From Raphanus sativus (lineage: Eukaryota; Streptophyta; Magnoliopsida; Brassicales; Brassicaceae): a stretch of DNA of 64,000 nt. The translations under genes and the position numbers were made by a program. The stretch lies in contig NC_079515.1 in NCBI RefSeq assembly GCF_000801105.2, forward strand, positions 26,497,407 to 26,561,406, written 5' to 3'. The notes under the pieces are model-generated. The model saw nothing but the letters and a program-made list of their open reading frames with translations, was not told the DNA's origin and did not search any database. The stretch's first letter is position 1. Each line of letters begins with the position of its first letter. Below, piece by piece: positions 46,506-57,635 of this stretch.

Positions 46506-48879
46506 ACGGAGGATGAGGAGGACGAAAAACAAAAGATAAATGTTCTAATATCCTTACAATTTATAATTTAATGGTTTTAAAGCCAAAATAAAATTTAAAC
46601 AGACTGTTCATAATTTTTTTTTAACTAAAGTTAAATAAGTAAGATAAAAAATCAGATTAAACTAAGCTTAAATCATTTTTATATGTTTTTCATCACGTGA
46701 TATATAATTTACAATAATAAAATTAACATATTTTAAGCAGTAAAAGATTCAAATTTGGTAGATCAATTTTTTTTTAAAGTTCATTTTTTTAAGAAAAATT
46801 GTCTAATGACTTATATTTTAATAACAAATGTTAATACACACATAATATTGAAATAAAACTTATATTTTAATAACAAATATTAATATATACATAATATTGA
46901 AATAAAAATAAATATTATAGAAATACCTCGGGTGTAGCCCGGGCCGATCTATATAAAAATATAAATACAAAACATATAACAAAAATTATAGAAAAATCCC
47001 GGGCGTAGCCCGGGTCGACCCTAATTTTATTATAAAATATAGATTGGTATGGGACATAATGCATAACAGTTAGTTAAAACAAATGGACATGACTCATATG
47101 TTTATATTTCTCAAAAGAAGAACCAATATCCAAGCCAAAGTTATATATATTTTTTATATATATTCAGTCTTCTCCTTTACAGAAAACTCATCAAAGTTAT
47201 CTCATGATGTTCTAATAATTCATAATCCACAAGTGTATGTGGTGTGAGGTTTGAAAACCATAAGGTAATCTCATTATTGGATGAGTATGTGGAGTTTCGC
47301 ACAAAAAAAAGGATGAGTATGTGGTTAGGTATGAAAACCATAAGGTATAGTCTAATGATGCTCTATAACAATCCACAGCCCGTAAGAGTGTTGACTGAAA
47401 ACAATTAAACTCAAAGAAGCAACTTAATTTCCATAGACCTGACCTCAAAGGGTGTTCCCAGAGGATATGATTCTCCAGTCTTCATCAAAATGTAACATAT
47501 GTAATCGTAATTGCCTAGAAAAGTTTTTTTGATCAAATTTCCGATGCATCAACAAGAAAATATAATGTTAGAAAGTGACTTACCAATGTGATTTAATTCT
47601 TTAACCTTCGAAGAGATTTATGTACTTTAGTCTTCGTATAATCTCATCTTGTAAATGGTGGGCTCATACAGAAGACCAAATCCTAATTTCATCAAAACTT
47701 GAATAAAATGTGAATTTTTTCCTATCACGGAACTTAACAACTGTTTTGAAACGAACTACCGAATTTCTGGAAGCGCCCAAAAACAAAAAGAACATTGAAC
47801 CAAGACCAAAATCAGATGCATAAAGCTTGCAAGGAGAGAACGTATATAGAGGAAACTGGGCCAGTTATAGACCCATAACGAAACTCTGTGGTGGCTACAA
47901 ATTATAGACTTTAGTTGAGCCCATGTTTGAGCCCATTAAAATTTGGTAAAACCCTTAAAAAAACGAACTTTACTTGATGTATATATATGCCCCACATCAA
48001 CTATTACTTCGACGACTCTGCTTCAGTCTCCACTGTGTTTTTTATGTTCTCTGCGTCTCTGGAAAAATTAAAAGTTTCGATTTTTATGTGTTGTGGTTTT
48101 GATGGAGAACTAAAAATAGGATGATGAGAGGGATATGATGATTGAACTTTTATTGGTTCCCTATTGGTTTGATATAGCCGAGATGATGGCATCTTACGTA
48201 TTAGCTCTATCTGATCTCTCCTTTCTCCTCCAAAGTCCCCATGCTTTGTTAGTATTTATATAATTTTACAAATAAGTTTTGATAATCGTTATGATGTTTT
48301 GGAGAGGGAATAGAATGGAATGATGAATGTTGAACTTTTTTGGTTCCCTATTGGTTTGATTCGCCGGTATGATGGCATCTAACGTATTAGCTCTATCTGA
48401 TCCCATTCTCTTGTCTCCATTACTCTGCTTTTGAATTACTTTCTTTCTGCTGAGATAATTTTCTGTTTACTTCTATCGACCTTTGAGCTGAATATAAACT
48501 AATCATCAGAAAGCCTGAAGCTTTCACCGGACTATTAGTTTCGGATTAACGTTTTATTAAAATATTAAAAGTACAAGGAAATTGATCATGGTTGTACTAT
48601 GAACCCATTCCGTTTGGAGATGAATAAGCTAAAAGCCTCTAAAATTGAAACTTGGCATCAAAATCAATGCATAGCCCAAGATAACAGGACAACACTACTC
48701 AACATTAGAGGTTAAGAACTCTGTTTTGTTGTCGTTCGGTCAGAACTAATCCTAAATTGTCAATCGCAAAAGAGAATCACGTGGAGTTTAGTAATAAATG
48801 GTGGTAAAAGTTGGATCTAAATCATTTTTGTAATCAGATAAGGTCTACATAGTAATTGTCAAGCTTCACTGTTTGAGTT
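46506..48879. other. Repeat-rich intergenic region with Helitron 3' ends and a local duplication
   Basis: Holds the Helitron termini at 46925-47024 and a diverged direct repeat: GGTTCCCTATTGGTTTGAT, then GATGGCATC, then TATTAGCTCTATCTGAT near 48154-48218 and again near 48340-48401. No gene. Confidence 0.55.
46925..47024 (+). mobile_element. Two consecutive Helitron-type 3' ends
   Basis: ACCTCGGGTGTAGCCCGGG (about 46925-46943) and, 70 bp later, ATCCCGGGCGTAGCCCGGG, spacer TCGACC and CTAA (47021-47024) followed by T. Both are preceded by AATTATAGAAA-type sequence. The second is a textbook Helitron 3' terminus (hairpin, spacer, CTRR, T). The first ends CCGATCTAT and may be a mutated older terminator. 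The matching 5' end was not found. Confidence 0.55.
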
Positions 48880-49210
48880 TCAGTTAGACGATATCCTCGG
48901 AACCAAGTCTAACACTGTCGGAAACTCCCTCCGTCTTAGTTCCACAATCATTTTGTCAAGTTCTCTCATGCGTGCACCACGTGTTTCCATTTTCTTCTTC
49001 ACGGAAAGCTTTTCCCGCTTCTTCTTCGACCAATCCAACTCGAAACCTACCCCTACTAGATCCAAAGCGTATTCTCAGCTTCCCTAGGCTCTTCCTCTGT
49101 TATCTTCTGAGGAGCTAGGCAAGTTATGTCGATGAGGTAGAGGAGGTTGTTCGTGTACACGCAATCTTCACCAACTGGTTCTTTGGACAAATGTATAATG
49201 CGGTTTTTGT
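48880..49210 (-). pseudogene. MATH/TRAF-like coiled-coil protein, C-terminal relic
   Basis: Minus strand. A first segment reads VYTNNLLYLIDITCLAPQKI, then TEEEPREAENT, and after a shift of frame LDLVGVGFELDW, KKKREKLSVKKK, ARMRELDKMIVELRRRE. This is the order of the region after the MATH domain in the Brassicaceae MATH/coiled-coil family: LLxLIETLCQ.., DLxxAxxAL, VGFxLDWLxxKL, coiled coil. The MATH domain itself is gone. It marks the edge of the cluster that follows. Confidence 0.6.
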
Positions 49211-49440
49211 TTTTTTTTTCAAGTGTTCTTCTCACATACTCTACCTGAGAACAAGTTTTATGGAAACAAAAACACTAACCCTGAAGTTTCGTTATGGGCC
49301 TACAACTAGCCCAGTTTCTTCATTATACCCTCTCTCCTTGGTCCTTGCAACCTTTATGCATCTGAGTTTGGTCTTCCAGAAATTTGGTATGAGTTCGTTC
49401 ACGCAGTTGTTAAGTTCTGTTGATAGAAAATTTTCATAGT

Positions 49441-49692
49441 GTAATTGGATTGTCACAGCGTAAAGTGGTGGAAACATTAGGTGGAAAAAAAAAGAGAATT
49501 ACATTTTAAAATTTAGAGTAAAACTTTTCACTTGTTTAAAGTAGTGGGAAAATTGACTCTACTTTGATTTTCTTCCACTTATTAAGGTAAATGAAGTTAA
49601 TCCTTTTTTATCTGATTAGTATAAATAAGTTAATTCAAAGTAAAAACTAAAACTAGAGTAAAGATTTACTCTAAAAGGTATATCCAATCACA
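49441..49692. mobile_element. Possible MITE with short inverted ends
   Basis: TGTAATTGGA at 49441 is an imperfect inverted match of TCCAATCACA at 49683-49692. TTTAGAGTAAAA (about 49513) and TTTACTCTAAAA (about 49665) form an inner inverted pair. No clear target duplication. Confidence 0.3.
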
Positions 49693-50304
49693 TTTTAAGA
49701 TTTGGTCTTCTCACTTCTTTATGAGCCCCAACTATTTACAAGATGAGATTATAGAAACCTGCAATTGGAAAATCTTCGAAGATTGTTCAAATCTTTTAAT
49801 TCTGACAAGAAATCTCTCCTAGGCCATCGTAGGGGTTTAGGTGCTTAGGGATATTTTCGGTTTATTAAAAGTTAAATAGTGTAACGATTATGGGGTGGGT
49901 ATTTTGTGAATTTAGGTTTTTTTGTATTTATATACAACCCAAATTTTCTTTATTCATTTATTAGCAAAGATGGTGTTGATAATAGAAAAAAATAGATTTA
50001 AATTCTGTTTTAAAAGAAACTGAAATGCAATACAGAAAATAAAATTAGGAAGAGACAAACAATCAAACGAAATAACTAAATAAGCGAACAAAGTTGCTAA
50101 TAATAAAATAAATTTGAGTGAAGTGAAATTAATAGCTAGTATGAAAATGATAGAAAATCATTTCCAATCATATTCTATAATTTACTGCAAAATAAAATGA
50201 TAAATAGAGAAATAAACAAATAGAAAAAATCAAAAAATAATTAATTCATTTATAGAATAATTTTTTTTTTTGTTTATTCATTGCTCTATTTACTATTCTG
50301 TTTT

Positions 50305-50491
50305 TTTTTTTTTGAATTATACAGAGGTATCCTGGCTTTACAGAAGTGGTCCAGACTAGTCACGTGTTGCCAAATGTCGGTCCTCTGTCCCTGGCGATGC
50401 CGAAATGTTAATTTCCCAGTGGCCGGGATTCGAACCCAGGTGGCAGAACTCACAGCTGTGAACCCTTTACCAACTGAGCTAGAAGCCCCGG
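50305..50491 (-). mobile_element. tRNA-derived SINE
   Basis: On the minus strand it begins CCGGGGCTTCTAGCTCAG and continues with box A TAGCTCAGTTGGTAAAGGG and box B GGGTTCGAATCCC, then a tRNA-unrelated body, ending in a poly(A) run (T-run at 50305-50313 on the plus strand). The perfect 16-bp duplication TTTACTATTCTGTTTT flanks it (50289-50304 and 50492-50507). The head resembles the Brassica SINE families. Confidence 0.9.
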
Positions 50492-50856
50492 TTTACTATT
50501 CTGTTTTACAATATATAGTTCGAGATAATAAGAGTTCAGTTCAGTGACAGTGCTCTCTTTCTTGAATCCCGACTCTGAACGGGAATTACTCCATCTTTTA
50601 CCTTAGTTCTCTGGTGTATTAGAAATTTAGAACAAACGTTTCCTCTTTTTAAGGTAACTAGTTTTAAGTAGTTTCAAGTGTTTGGTTCGAAATTAATAGT
50701 TCATCTTGTTTCGCTTCACTGTTGTCTTTTTAAAAGTCCACGGGAAGTTTTAAGGTTTTAATGTGTTCTCATTGGTGAGTGCCATTTCTTTAAAGGGGTT
50801 CAGTAGTTACCTTTCATGTTTTGGTAGTGTGATTGAGACTCTGGAGTCTGTCTGCA

Positions 50857-52212
50857 ATGGTGAGTGAAGCTGATAACAAGTTCACTTGGGTGATAAAGGA
50901 TTTCTCCTCTCTGCAATCTCAGAGGATCTACTCCGATAGATTTTTGATTGGTGGCTACAAATGGTAAGAGAAAAACTTGTTTAAAGTTATTTTCTCAACC
51001 GCTATGCTAATTCGTTTTTTTTATTACTGTTAGGTGTCTTATTGCTTATCCAAAAGGATCTAAAGTTGATTGCCTGTCTCTGTATCTTGGAGTAGCCGAT
51101 CATGAATCATTGCCACTTGGATGGAGAAGGAACACAAAATTTTCACTCAAAGTGGTAAATCAATTTTCAGAGAAGTCATCTGTATCGCGAGGTACGTACG
51201 CTTTTATTAGCTTATGGTTTGAGCAAATTATGTTCTATAAAAATTCTAATGTTTTTGTGAAATGATTGTTTTGACTATTAGATGAGTTGTATGTTTCTTG
51301 ATTTTTACAGAAGCAACCGAGTGGTTTGATCAGAAGACTCACTCTTTTGGTTTTACGAAACTTCTTCCACTTGCCAAACTTCATGCCAAAGACGGTGGAT
51401 TTCTTGTGAATGAGGAGCTCAAGATTGTTGCAGAGGTAAATGTTCTTCAAGTTATCGGAGAATCTGATATGTCAGAAGGCTCTCAAGAGACAAACCAACG
51501 GCCTATGAAAAAGATGAAGATGGAACAATATGTTACGGGATCTAGTGATTTACACAAGGAAACTCTAGTGGGAAACGAAACCGTTGATGTCAATGGGTTT
51601 CAAGTCTCTACATTACAGGTAATAAGATGATTAAAGACAATACACTTGAGTACTTGTGTTGTTTAAAATCACATATTAAGAAACAGAGAACGTGAGTTTG
51701 CAGCCTTGCAGGACAAAACCAAGATTCATCATCTCTCCAAAACTTATATGACATGGTTTTTTATATATTTTGTTTTACTGGCAGGTAGCATATGTGAGGT
51801 GTATATTTGAAAAACACCCAGACTTTGCATCAAAACTCCGTTCAAATAATCAGCACCTGAAGTCGTCATACATGTTCTCCTCGGACTAATTGAAACACTC
51901 TGCCAGGTGCCTGAGAATCTATCTGATAGTGATTTGGATGAAGCATCGGCTGCGGTTTCGTACTTAACGCAGGTTGGCTTTAAAGTTGATTGGTTGGAGG
52001 AGAAGCTGGAGGAAGTAAAAGAAAAGAAGACAAAAGTGAACACTGGCAAGGCTCAGCTGGAACACATGGAGGAAGAGTTTAAGGTACTCAACAAGAAATG
52101 CTTGGAACTTAAAGATCTTGTGGAGAAGCAGAATGCAGATGTGTCGGCCGCCAATATTGCTCTCTTGTTCGATGATGTTGTTGACGTTTCAAGAGTTGTC
52201 ATAAACTTGTAG
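50857..52212 (+). pseudogene. MATH-domain/coiled-coil protein gene A, frameshifted after the MATH domain
   Basis: Exons 50857-50963, 51034-51191, 51311-51618, 51785-52212. The protein starts [20 protein letters not shown] and contains the MATH (meprin and TRAF homology) domain: [57 protein letters not shown], and NEELKIVAEV at about residue 125. The family's second half starts [22 protein letters not shown], but after LKSSYM the frame breaks and meets TAA at 51887. Four bases appear to be missing near 51871-51875. The remaining frame from about 51875 reads [39 protein letters not shown] and the usual end ALLFDDVVD. All splice sites are normal. A truncated MATH-only protein could still be made. 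Confidence 0.8.
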
Positions 52213-52578
52213 TTTGTTTTTTTTTCCTTGGTAAATCTGTTAATGGTATAAATGATTAAATAGTTTCTGAAAACACCACAATTCACAAAGTATATGCAGT
52301 GTTCTAAAAATCAGTATTGGCTGCACCTAGGCACCCTCGATGGGTAGTTCAAATCGTTTTAAACTATTCTAAATCCGTCCAAGTTGTTCTAGTTAGATCT
52401 AAATTATATAATCTGCCTGTAGTCGCTTTACATATACAAAGCGTACGTGTAGTTAAAAATCTTATGCAGGAATAACCATTTATTTAGAGACAGATTACTT
52501 GTGTTTTTCTTGTCACTCAGCTTTCATATTACAAACACAAATGATGGAGGAGATTCTTGTACAGAGAACCTCTTCTCT
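52213..52578. other. Short intergenic region between convergent MATH genes A and B
   Basis: 3' regions of two converging genes. No feature seen. Confidence 0.5.
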
Positions 52579-53668
52579 TTATGTTCTTTTGACTTGGTCC
52601 AGACTCTTCTCAAGCCAATCAACCTTAAACCCTGCATTTTTCAAGTATGTCAGCGCAATGTCTGCTTCCACCAGGTCTTCATCAGAGAGCTCCTGAACTG
52701 ATTTTGAAAACATCTCACTAAGACCGAGCAAGAAGTTCATGCATGCTGTCCTCAGATTCTGGTTCTTTGCACGGAACTCTACTGCAATGTCTGGATGTCT
52801 TTCAAATATCCCTCTCACAGCTTCCACCTGACAGTAAAAAAAATTAAAAATAGAAGTCACAAAGTGTTTTGACAGAGCACTCTTTGGAGATATAAATAAG
52901 AAGTTTCCACCAATCTTTAGTTTCTTGCCTGTGAAGGAAGAACTTGAAACCCATTGACATCCATGAAAGTCTTCTCAAGCAAATCTTTAGACTCATCTAA
53001 CATGCCAATAACTTCAAGAGCCTCTATTTCAGCAACAATCTTTAGTTCATCATTCACCAGGAAACCACCATCTTTGTCATGAAGTTTGGCGAAGGGAAGC
53101 ATTCCTGATAAACCCCATCCTGGAGCTTTCTGATCAAACCAAATACTTGTCTCTGTACAATGTTTCACGCCGTTAGTTAACCAACAACAATTATAACACT
53201 GCATGAACTATGCAGTCCTGTGTCACGATGACACTGACAAGGACTCTTTGGACCAACATGAATCAAATAGTGAGCAGAAGCTAGTTAAAAATCACCTCTG
53301 TGTATAGAGAGTTCATGTGAAAGGTGGTTTACTATAGTTAGATGAAACTTAACGTATCTTGCCCATCCAGAAGGCAATGATTGACCATCGGTAATAGCGA
53401 GAGACACAACCAACGAATCACCACCTTTATATCCCTTGGGATATGTGAAAAGATCCCTGCCAGAAGAAAACCAAAAAAAAAAGGAAAAGAATCAAACAAA
53501 ATGAAATATGGATGATTGACTTCAAGTGTATCTAAATCAAACAAAGACTTGTAGTTTTTACCAATAGAAGCCACTGATCAGAACTGGTGCAGAATAAAGC
53601 TTGTCAGATGGCAAAGAGGAAAAGTTCTTTATCAACCAAGCGAACTTTTTCTTGTTCAGATTCTCCAT
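52579..53668 (-). CDS. MATH-domain protein gene B, shortened C-terminus
   Basis: Minus strand exons 53668-53562, 53456-53296, 53152-52929, 52827-52579 give 246 residues. Start [20 protein letters not shown]. The MATH domain includes [53 protein letters not shown], and [17 protein letters not shown]. Then [50 protein letters not shown], and [16 protein letters not shown] before TAA. The terminal coiled coil and FDDVV end found in gene D are missing, probably through a small indel just before the stop. Intron 3 uses a GC donor (CAG|GCAAGA). Cytosolic adaptor-like family of unknown biochemical role. Some relatives restrict potyvirus movement (RTM3), but nothing here assigns that function. Confidence 0.8.
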
Positions 53669-54160
53669 TGATGTGGTGTGATAAGTTGAGTAGAGAATCG
53701 AACGTCAGGTACAGGAAGAAGAAGAGACAATAGTGTATAAGTACGTAGAAAATTTAAGAGAATATACTTATCTTACAGGTTCAGTGAGGAATCTCAAGTT
53801 ACGTGAGCAGAGGGGAAGAACCTTAGGTCATCATGACTTGATACTCCACATAATTATAAATTAACAAAAGGGTCATACATATGAATATTAAAGAGAGAAT
53901 ACTTTAGTTTATTCTAGCCCTGATCCTTTTGAAACCTCTACAAGATCATTGAACTTTGATACTTGACTTATATACCCCACGCCTGATCAGTTTAGTCTTT
54001 ATAGAGGGGATAACAAAAAAAAGTATTATAAAAAGACAAAGATGTATTAAGGAGGATGCATGCATACATTACCAATAACGTACAATAACATGAATAGTTA
54101 TGAAACCAAGGGAGGAAACTAAAAACAACAGAACACAAAATGTTTAAGAACATCAACGCA
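53669..54160. other. Intergenic region between MATH genes B and C
   Basis: AT-rich promoter region of gene B and 3' flank of gene C. Nothing further seen. Confidence 0.5.
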
Positions 54161-55499
54161 TCAAACAACATCATCGAATGACAGAGGAGTTTTGGTCTCC
54201 GCCAACTCAGCCTTCAGCTCTGAACACTTTTGCTTCAAGTTTAGTAAAGTTTCCTCTTTCTGCTTATTCACTTTAGCTCGGTCAAGCTTCTTCTCCAACC
54301 AAGCCAACTCAAATCCTGAATCTTTCAGATATGTCAGTGCAACATCTGCTTGCACAAGATCCTCACTGGAGAGCTCTTGAAGTGATTGGCACAGAGTCTC
54401 GATTAAGCATAGAAGGGAGTTCATGCATGCTTTCCTCAGATGTCGGTTCTTTGAACGGAACTCTACTGCAATGTCTGGATGTCTCTAAAATATACTCCGC
54501 ACAGAATCTACCTGCAAGTGGAGACATACAAAAGAAACTCATCTGAGAGATCATTCTTTGGTAACAAGACCCACACACCACCACTAATATAAACTTATTA
54601 CCTGTGAAGGAAGAACTTGGAATCCATTGACATCAATGCTTTCCTTTCCTGCTGAAGCTTCCTTGAGCAACACCCTGGAAACTACGCCATTATTTTCCTC
54701 TATCTTGCTGTTAGGTATGGTTGCTTTCTCGGGTTTCTTTGGTACATAGTTAATAGCTTCAAAAACATCAACCTCCGCAACAATCTGGATTTCATCATTT
54801 ACTATGAATCCACCATCCTTGTCATGAAGTTTTGGGAGTATATACCTGTTTACACCACCCCACCCCATTGTCAACGAATCAGACCAATGCGGTCCTTCTG
54901 TAACATTTCACAACACCGTTAAGACAGATAGATCTAAACCACTGACACAACACACAAAAGTCCATGACAAGTACATGAATACAATGGAATATCTTGGATA
55001 TGTACTGACAAACTGACAAAGATCAATAAGAAAATCAATCCACTAGTGAGCCAGTAAGAATCACCTTCAGCTATGGACAGCTTTTCCGAGACTTGATTCA
55101 CAACAGTTAGGCGATACGTAACAAATCTTCTAAGTTCAGGAGGCAATGATGGATTGTAAGCAATCACCATAAACAAAGACAAGGCGGTTGAAAGGCGGCT
55201 GCAGATGTACATAAAAGAAATTAATTGCCGAAATATAAATGAACAAACGGTGTAATACAAAAAGATATAATGTCACACGTTTACCAGATGCAGACAGTAT
55301 CATCAATCTCAAATGTATGATAATGACAAGTCTCAGATATCAAAGAGCAAAAGTTCTTTATCACCCATGTAAACTTGCTCTCCCCTATCTTCGCCCTTGA
55401 TCTGATGACATTCCTCGCAATAAAGAAAAAAAAACAAGAGTATGACGACAATAAGAGTATCTTAGAACAAAGACTCCCCACTTTAGACTCAAGAGTCAT
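54161..55499 (-). pseudogene. MATH-domain/coiled-coil protein gene C, nonsense codon and damaged first exons
   Basis: Minus strand exons as readable: up to 55285 (open to 55499), 55198-55065, 54897-54602, 54511-54161. The MATH part starts ESKFTWVIKNFCSL, but the N-terminal ATG context is odd: the likely ancestral ATG near 55413 (start of MSSDQG) is out of frame with it. Exon 2 lacks the YPKG segment. Exon 3 reads [34 protein letters not shown] and [10 protein letters not shown]. In exon 4, after VDSVRSIF, a TAG (54485-54487) stands where homologues have Glu (F-E-RHPDIAV). Beyond it the frame is clean: LSSEDLVQADVALTYLKDSG, FELAWLEKKLDRAKVNKQKE, and the ending TKTPLSFDDVV. The most damaged member of the cluster. 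Confidence 0.75.
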
Positions 55500-56303
55500 T
55501 TCAACTATCTACAACACTCTTATCCAAATTAAAATTAGATTAATCGCTTGAGAAAACGAACAGTGTTCAGTAGATCAAAAGGTACATAGAGGATCAATGG
55601 TCAAAGGGTTACCCTTCAGAATCGCGTATATGGAGAGAGGCACTAGACCACAGACCCTGCAGCACTACTTAAGAAAAATAGTTAAGTTTTTGTTCTCAAC
55701 TTTAAAGAGAATAACAGGAATATAAACCGTTTCTTTTACGTTGGGACTAGTCGTTTCCCCTAGGGAACATGAACTGAGCAAGACTAACTATTGGTGCATG
55801 CTAGTTAAATTAATAGTACCAAAGTTTCTTATACCATGTCACGACTAACCATGTAGTATTATTAAATCGTATATAAATACTGATACTCTGCTATATTTCA
55901 GTTTCTAAACATTCCAAGACAAAGGGCGGAGGAAATGTGTAAATACGTATCATAACTGGAAACAGAGGACTCTGTTTCTGCGAATACGAAAGCTTTAGCT
56001 CAGTCACTATTAGGAATTAGCGAACGTTAAGATGGACTAATATTAAACATATCTAGCTATAGACAACTGGGTTAACCATATTCAAGTGTCACTTTATGTT
56101 TTCATACGTAAAAGATTTTTTACTTTACAATCAAGATTCATAACCAAGTCACTTTTCAAGCGTAAAAGCTCTTTTAAAATACATGACCAAAATTAACAAC
56201 TTTCACCATAAGTGCCAAAGACTTTCCAAGAAAGACAGATTAAATTGTCTTATTTTGAAAACAAAAGAAGAGGACACAAACAAATGTGTAACAACTCAAG
56301 AGA
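55500..56303. other. Intergenic region between MATH genes C and D
   Basis: About 800 bp, AT-rich. No gene or element recognised. Confidence 0.5.
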
Positions 56304-57635
56304 TCAAACAACATCATAGTATGAGAGAGGGGTTCTGGTGGCCGACAACTCTGCCTTCTCCTCCTTCACTAGAGCATCAAGGTCTGAACATTTTTGCTTC
56401 AGTTTCAGTAAAGTATCATCCATTTCTCGTAGCCTAACCAAACTAGACTCTTCTTTCTCCTTCTTTTCTTTTACGTCGTCAAGTATCGACTCCAACCACT
56501 TCACTTCAAAGCCAACATCTTTCAAGTCTGTCAGAGCAATGTCTGCATCCTCAAGATCTTCACTGGAGAGGTCCTGAAGAGATTGGCCTAGAGTTTCGAT
56601 TAAGTTGAGCAGGAAATTCATAGATGTTTTCCTCAGAAGTTGGTTCTTTGAACGGAACCCTACTGCAATATCTGGATGTCTTTCAAAAATACATCTCGCA
56701 AATTCAACCTGCAAAGCATATGAGAGAGCATTCTTGGGAGATCTGGAAAAAGATGAAGACAGAGGAAAACGTTTAAACTATTAAGTTATTTTTTTAAACC
56801 TGTGATGGAAGAACCTGAAACCCATTGACATCGATGTATTCTTGAGTCTCGTTGAGTATATCAAAAGATTCATATGCTTCTTCAGATTCTTCTGAGCAAT
56901 CATATGTGCCGACAACTTGATGAACTTCCACCTCAGCAACAATCATGAGTTCTCCATCTACTTGGAACCCTTCCTTTTCGTCAAGGAGTTTGGTAAGAGG
57001 AACATTAGTTGAAGACCCAAAGCTCAATTTCTTCTGATCAAACCAGAGATGCATTTCTGTAGCAACAGATATTCATTCCCAATTAGTTAACCAAGATCGA
57101 GCAAAGTATAAAAAAATATCCTAGAGAAACATAGAACTCCATAAACATTGTACATAACAGGATAACAAGACCACTGTGCTATGAAGAATTTAACAAAAAA
57201 AAAGGTCCATAAACTGAAATATTTATTTAAAACGTTAACTCTTAGATATTAATATTAAGAGAATTGCTACAGTAAGAATCACCATTCAGTAATGCAACTT
57301 CTCCAAAATATAGGTTTGCTACAGATAGCCGAAGCTTTACGTATCTTCTCCATCCAGAAGGCAATGATTCAGGATCAGCAACTTCAAGACCCATATACAA
57401 AGAATTAACGTTGTCTTCCTTGGGATTGATAAAAAGAAACCTGAAGAAATGTAAGAAGATACGAGTCACTAAAACCATGGATAAACGATGTAGATCAACA
57501 AAGACAGTAGAGTAGTCTTCTCTTTTTTTACCATTGGCAGTCACCAATCAGGATTGGATCAGAGAAATAGACCTCAGTTTGCAAAGAGAAGTCCTCTATC
57601 ACCCAAGTGAACTGCTTACCAACTTGCTTGGCCAT
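56304..57635 (-). CDS. MATH-domain/coiled-coil protein gene D, intact
   Basis: Minus strand exons 57635-57532, 57440-57283, 57056-56800, 56708-56304, all GT-AG and in phase, give 307 residues. It starts MAKQVGKQFTWVIEDFSLQT. The MATH domain (about 6-130) includes FLFINPKEDNVNSLYMGLEV, SLPSGWRRYVKLRLSVANL, LWFDQKKLSFGSS, GELMIVAEVEVHQVVG. A linker follows (YDCSEESEEAYESFD), then [20 protein letters not shown] and LLNLIETLGQSLQDLSSEDL. The coiled coil runs from KWLESILDDVKEKKEKEESS to KCSDLDALVKEEKAELSATR. The end is the family's TPLSYYDVV. The only full-length member here and the best reference for judging A-C. Corresponds to the recalled At3g58200-58440 TRAF-like cluster. Confidence 0.9.

Larger units (their letters stand above)
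49211..50856. other. AT-rich intergenic region with a possible MITE and a SINE
   Basis: Apart from the two elements listed separately, no gene is visible. Confidence 0.5.
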
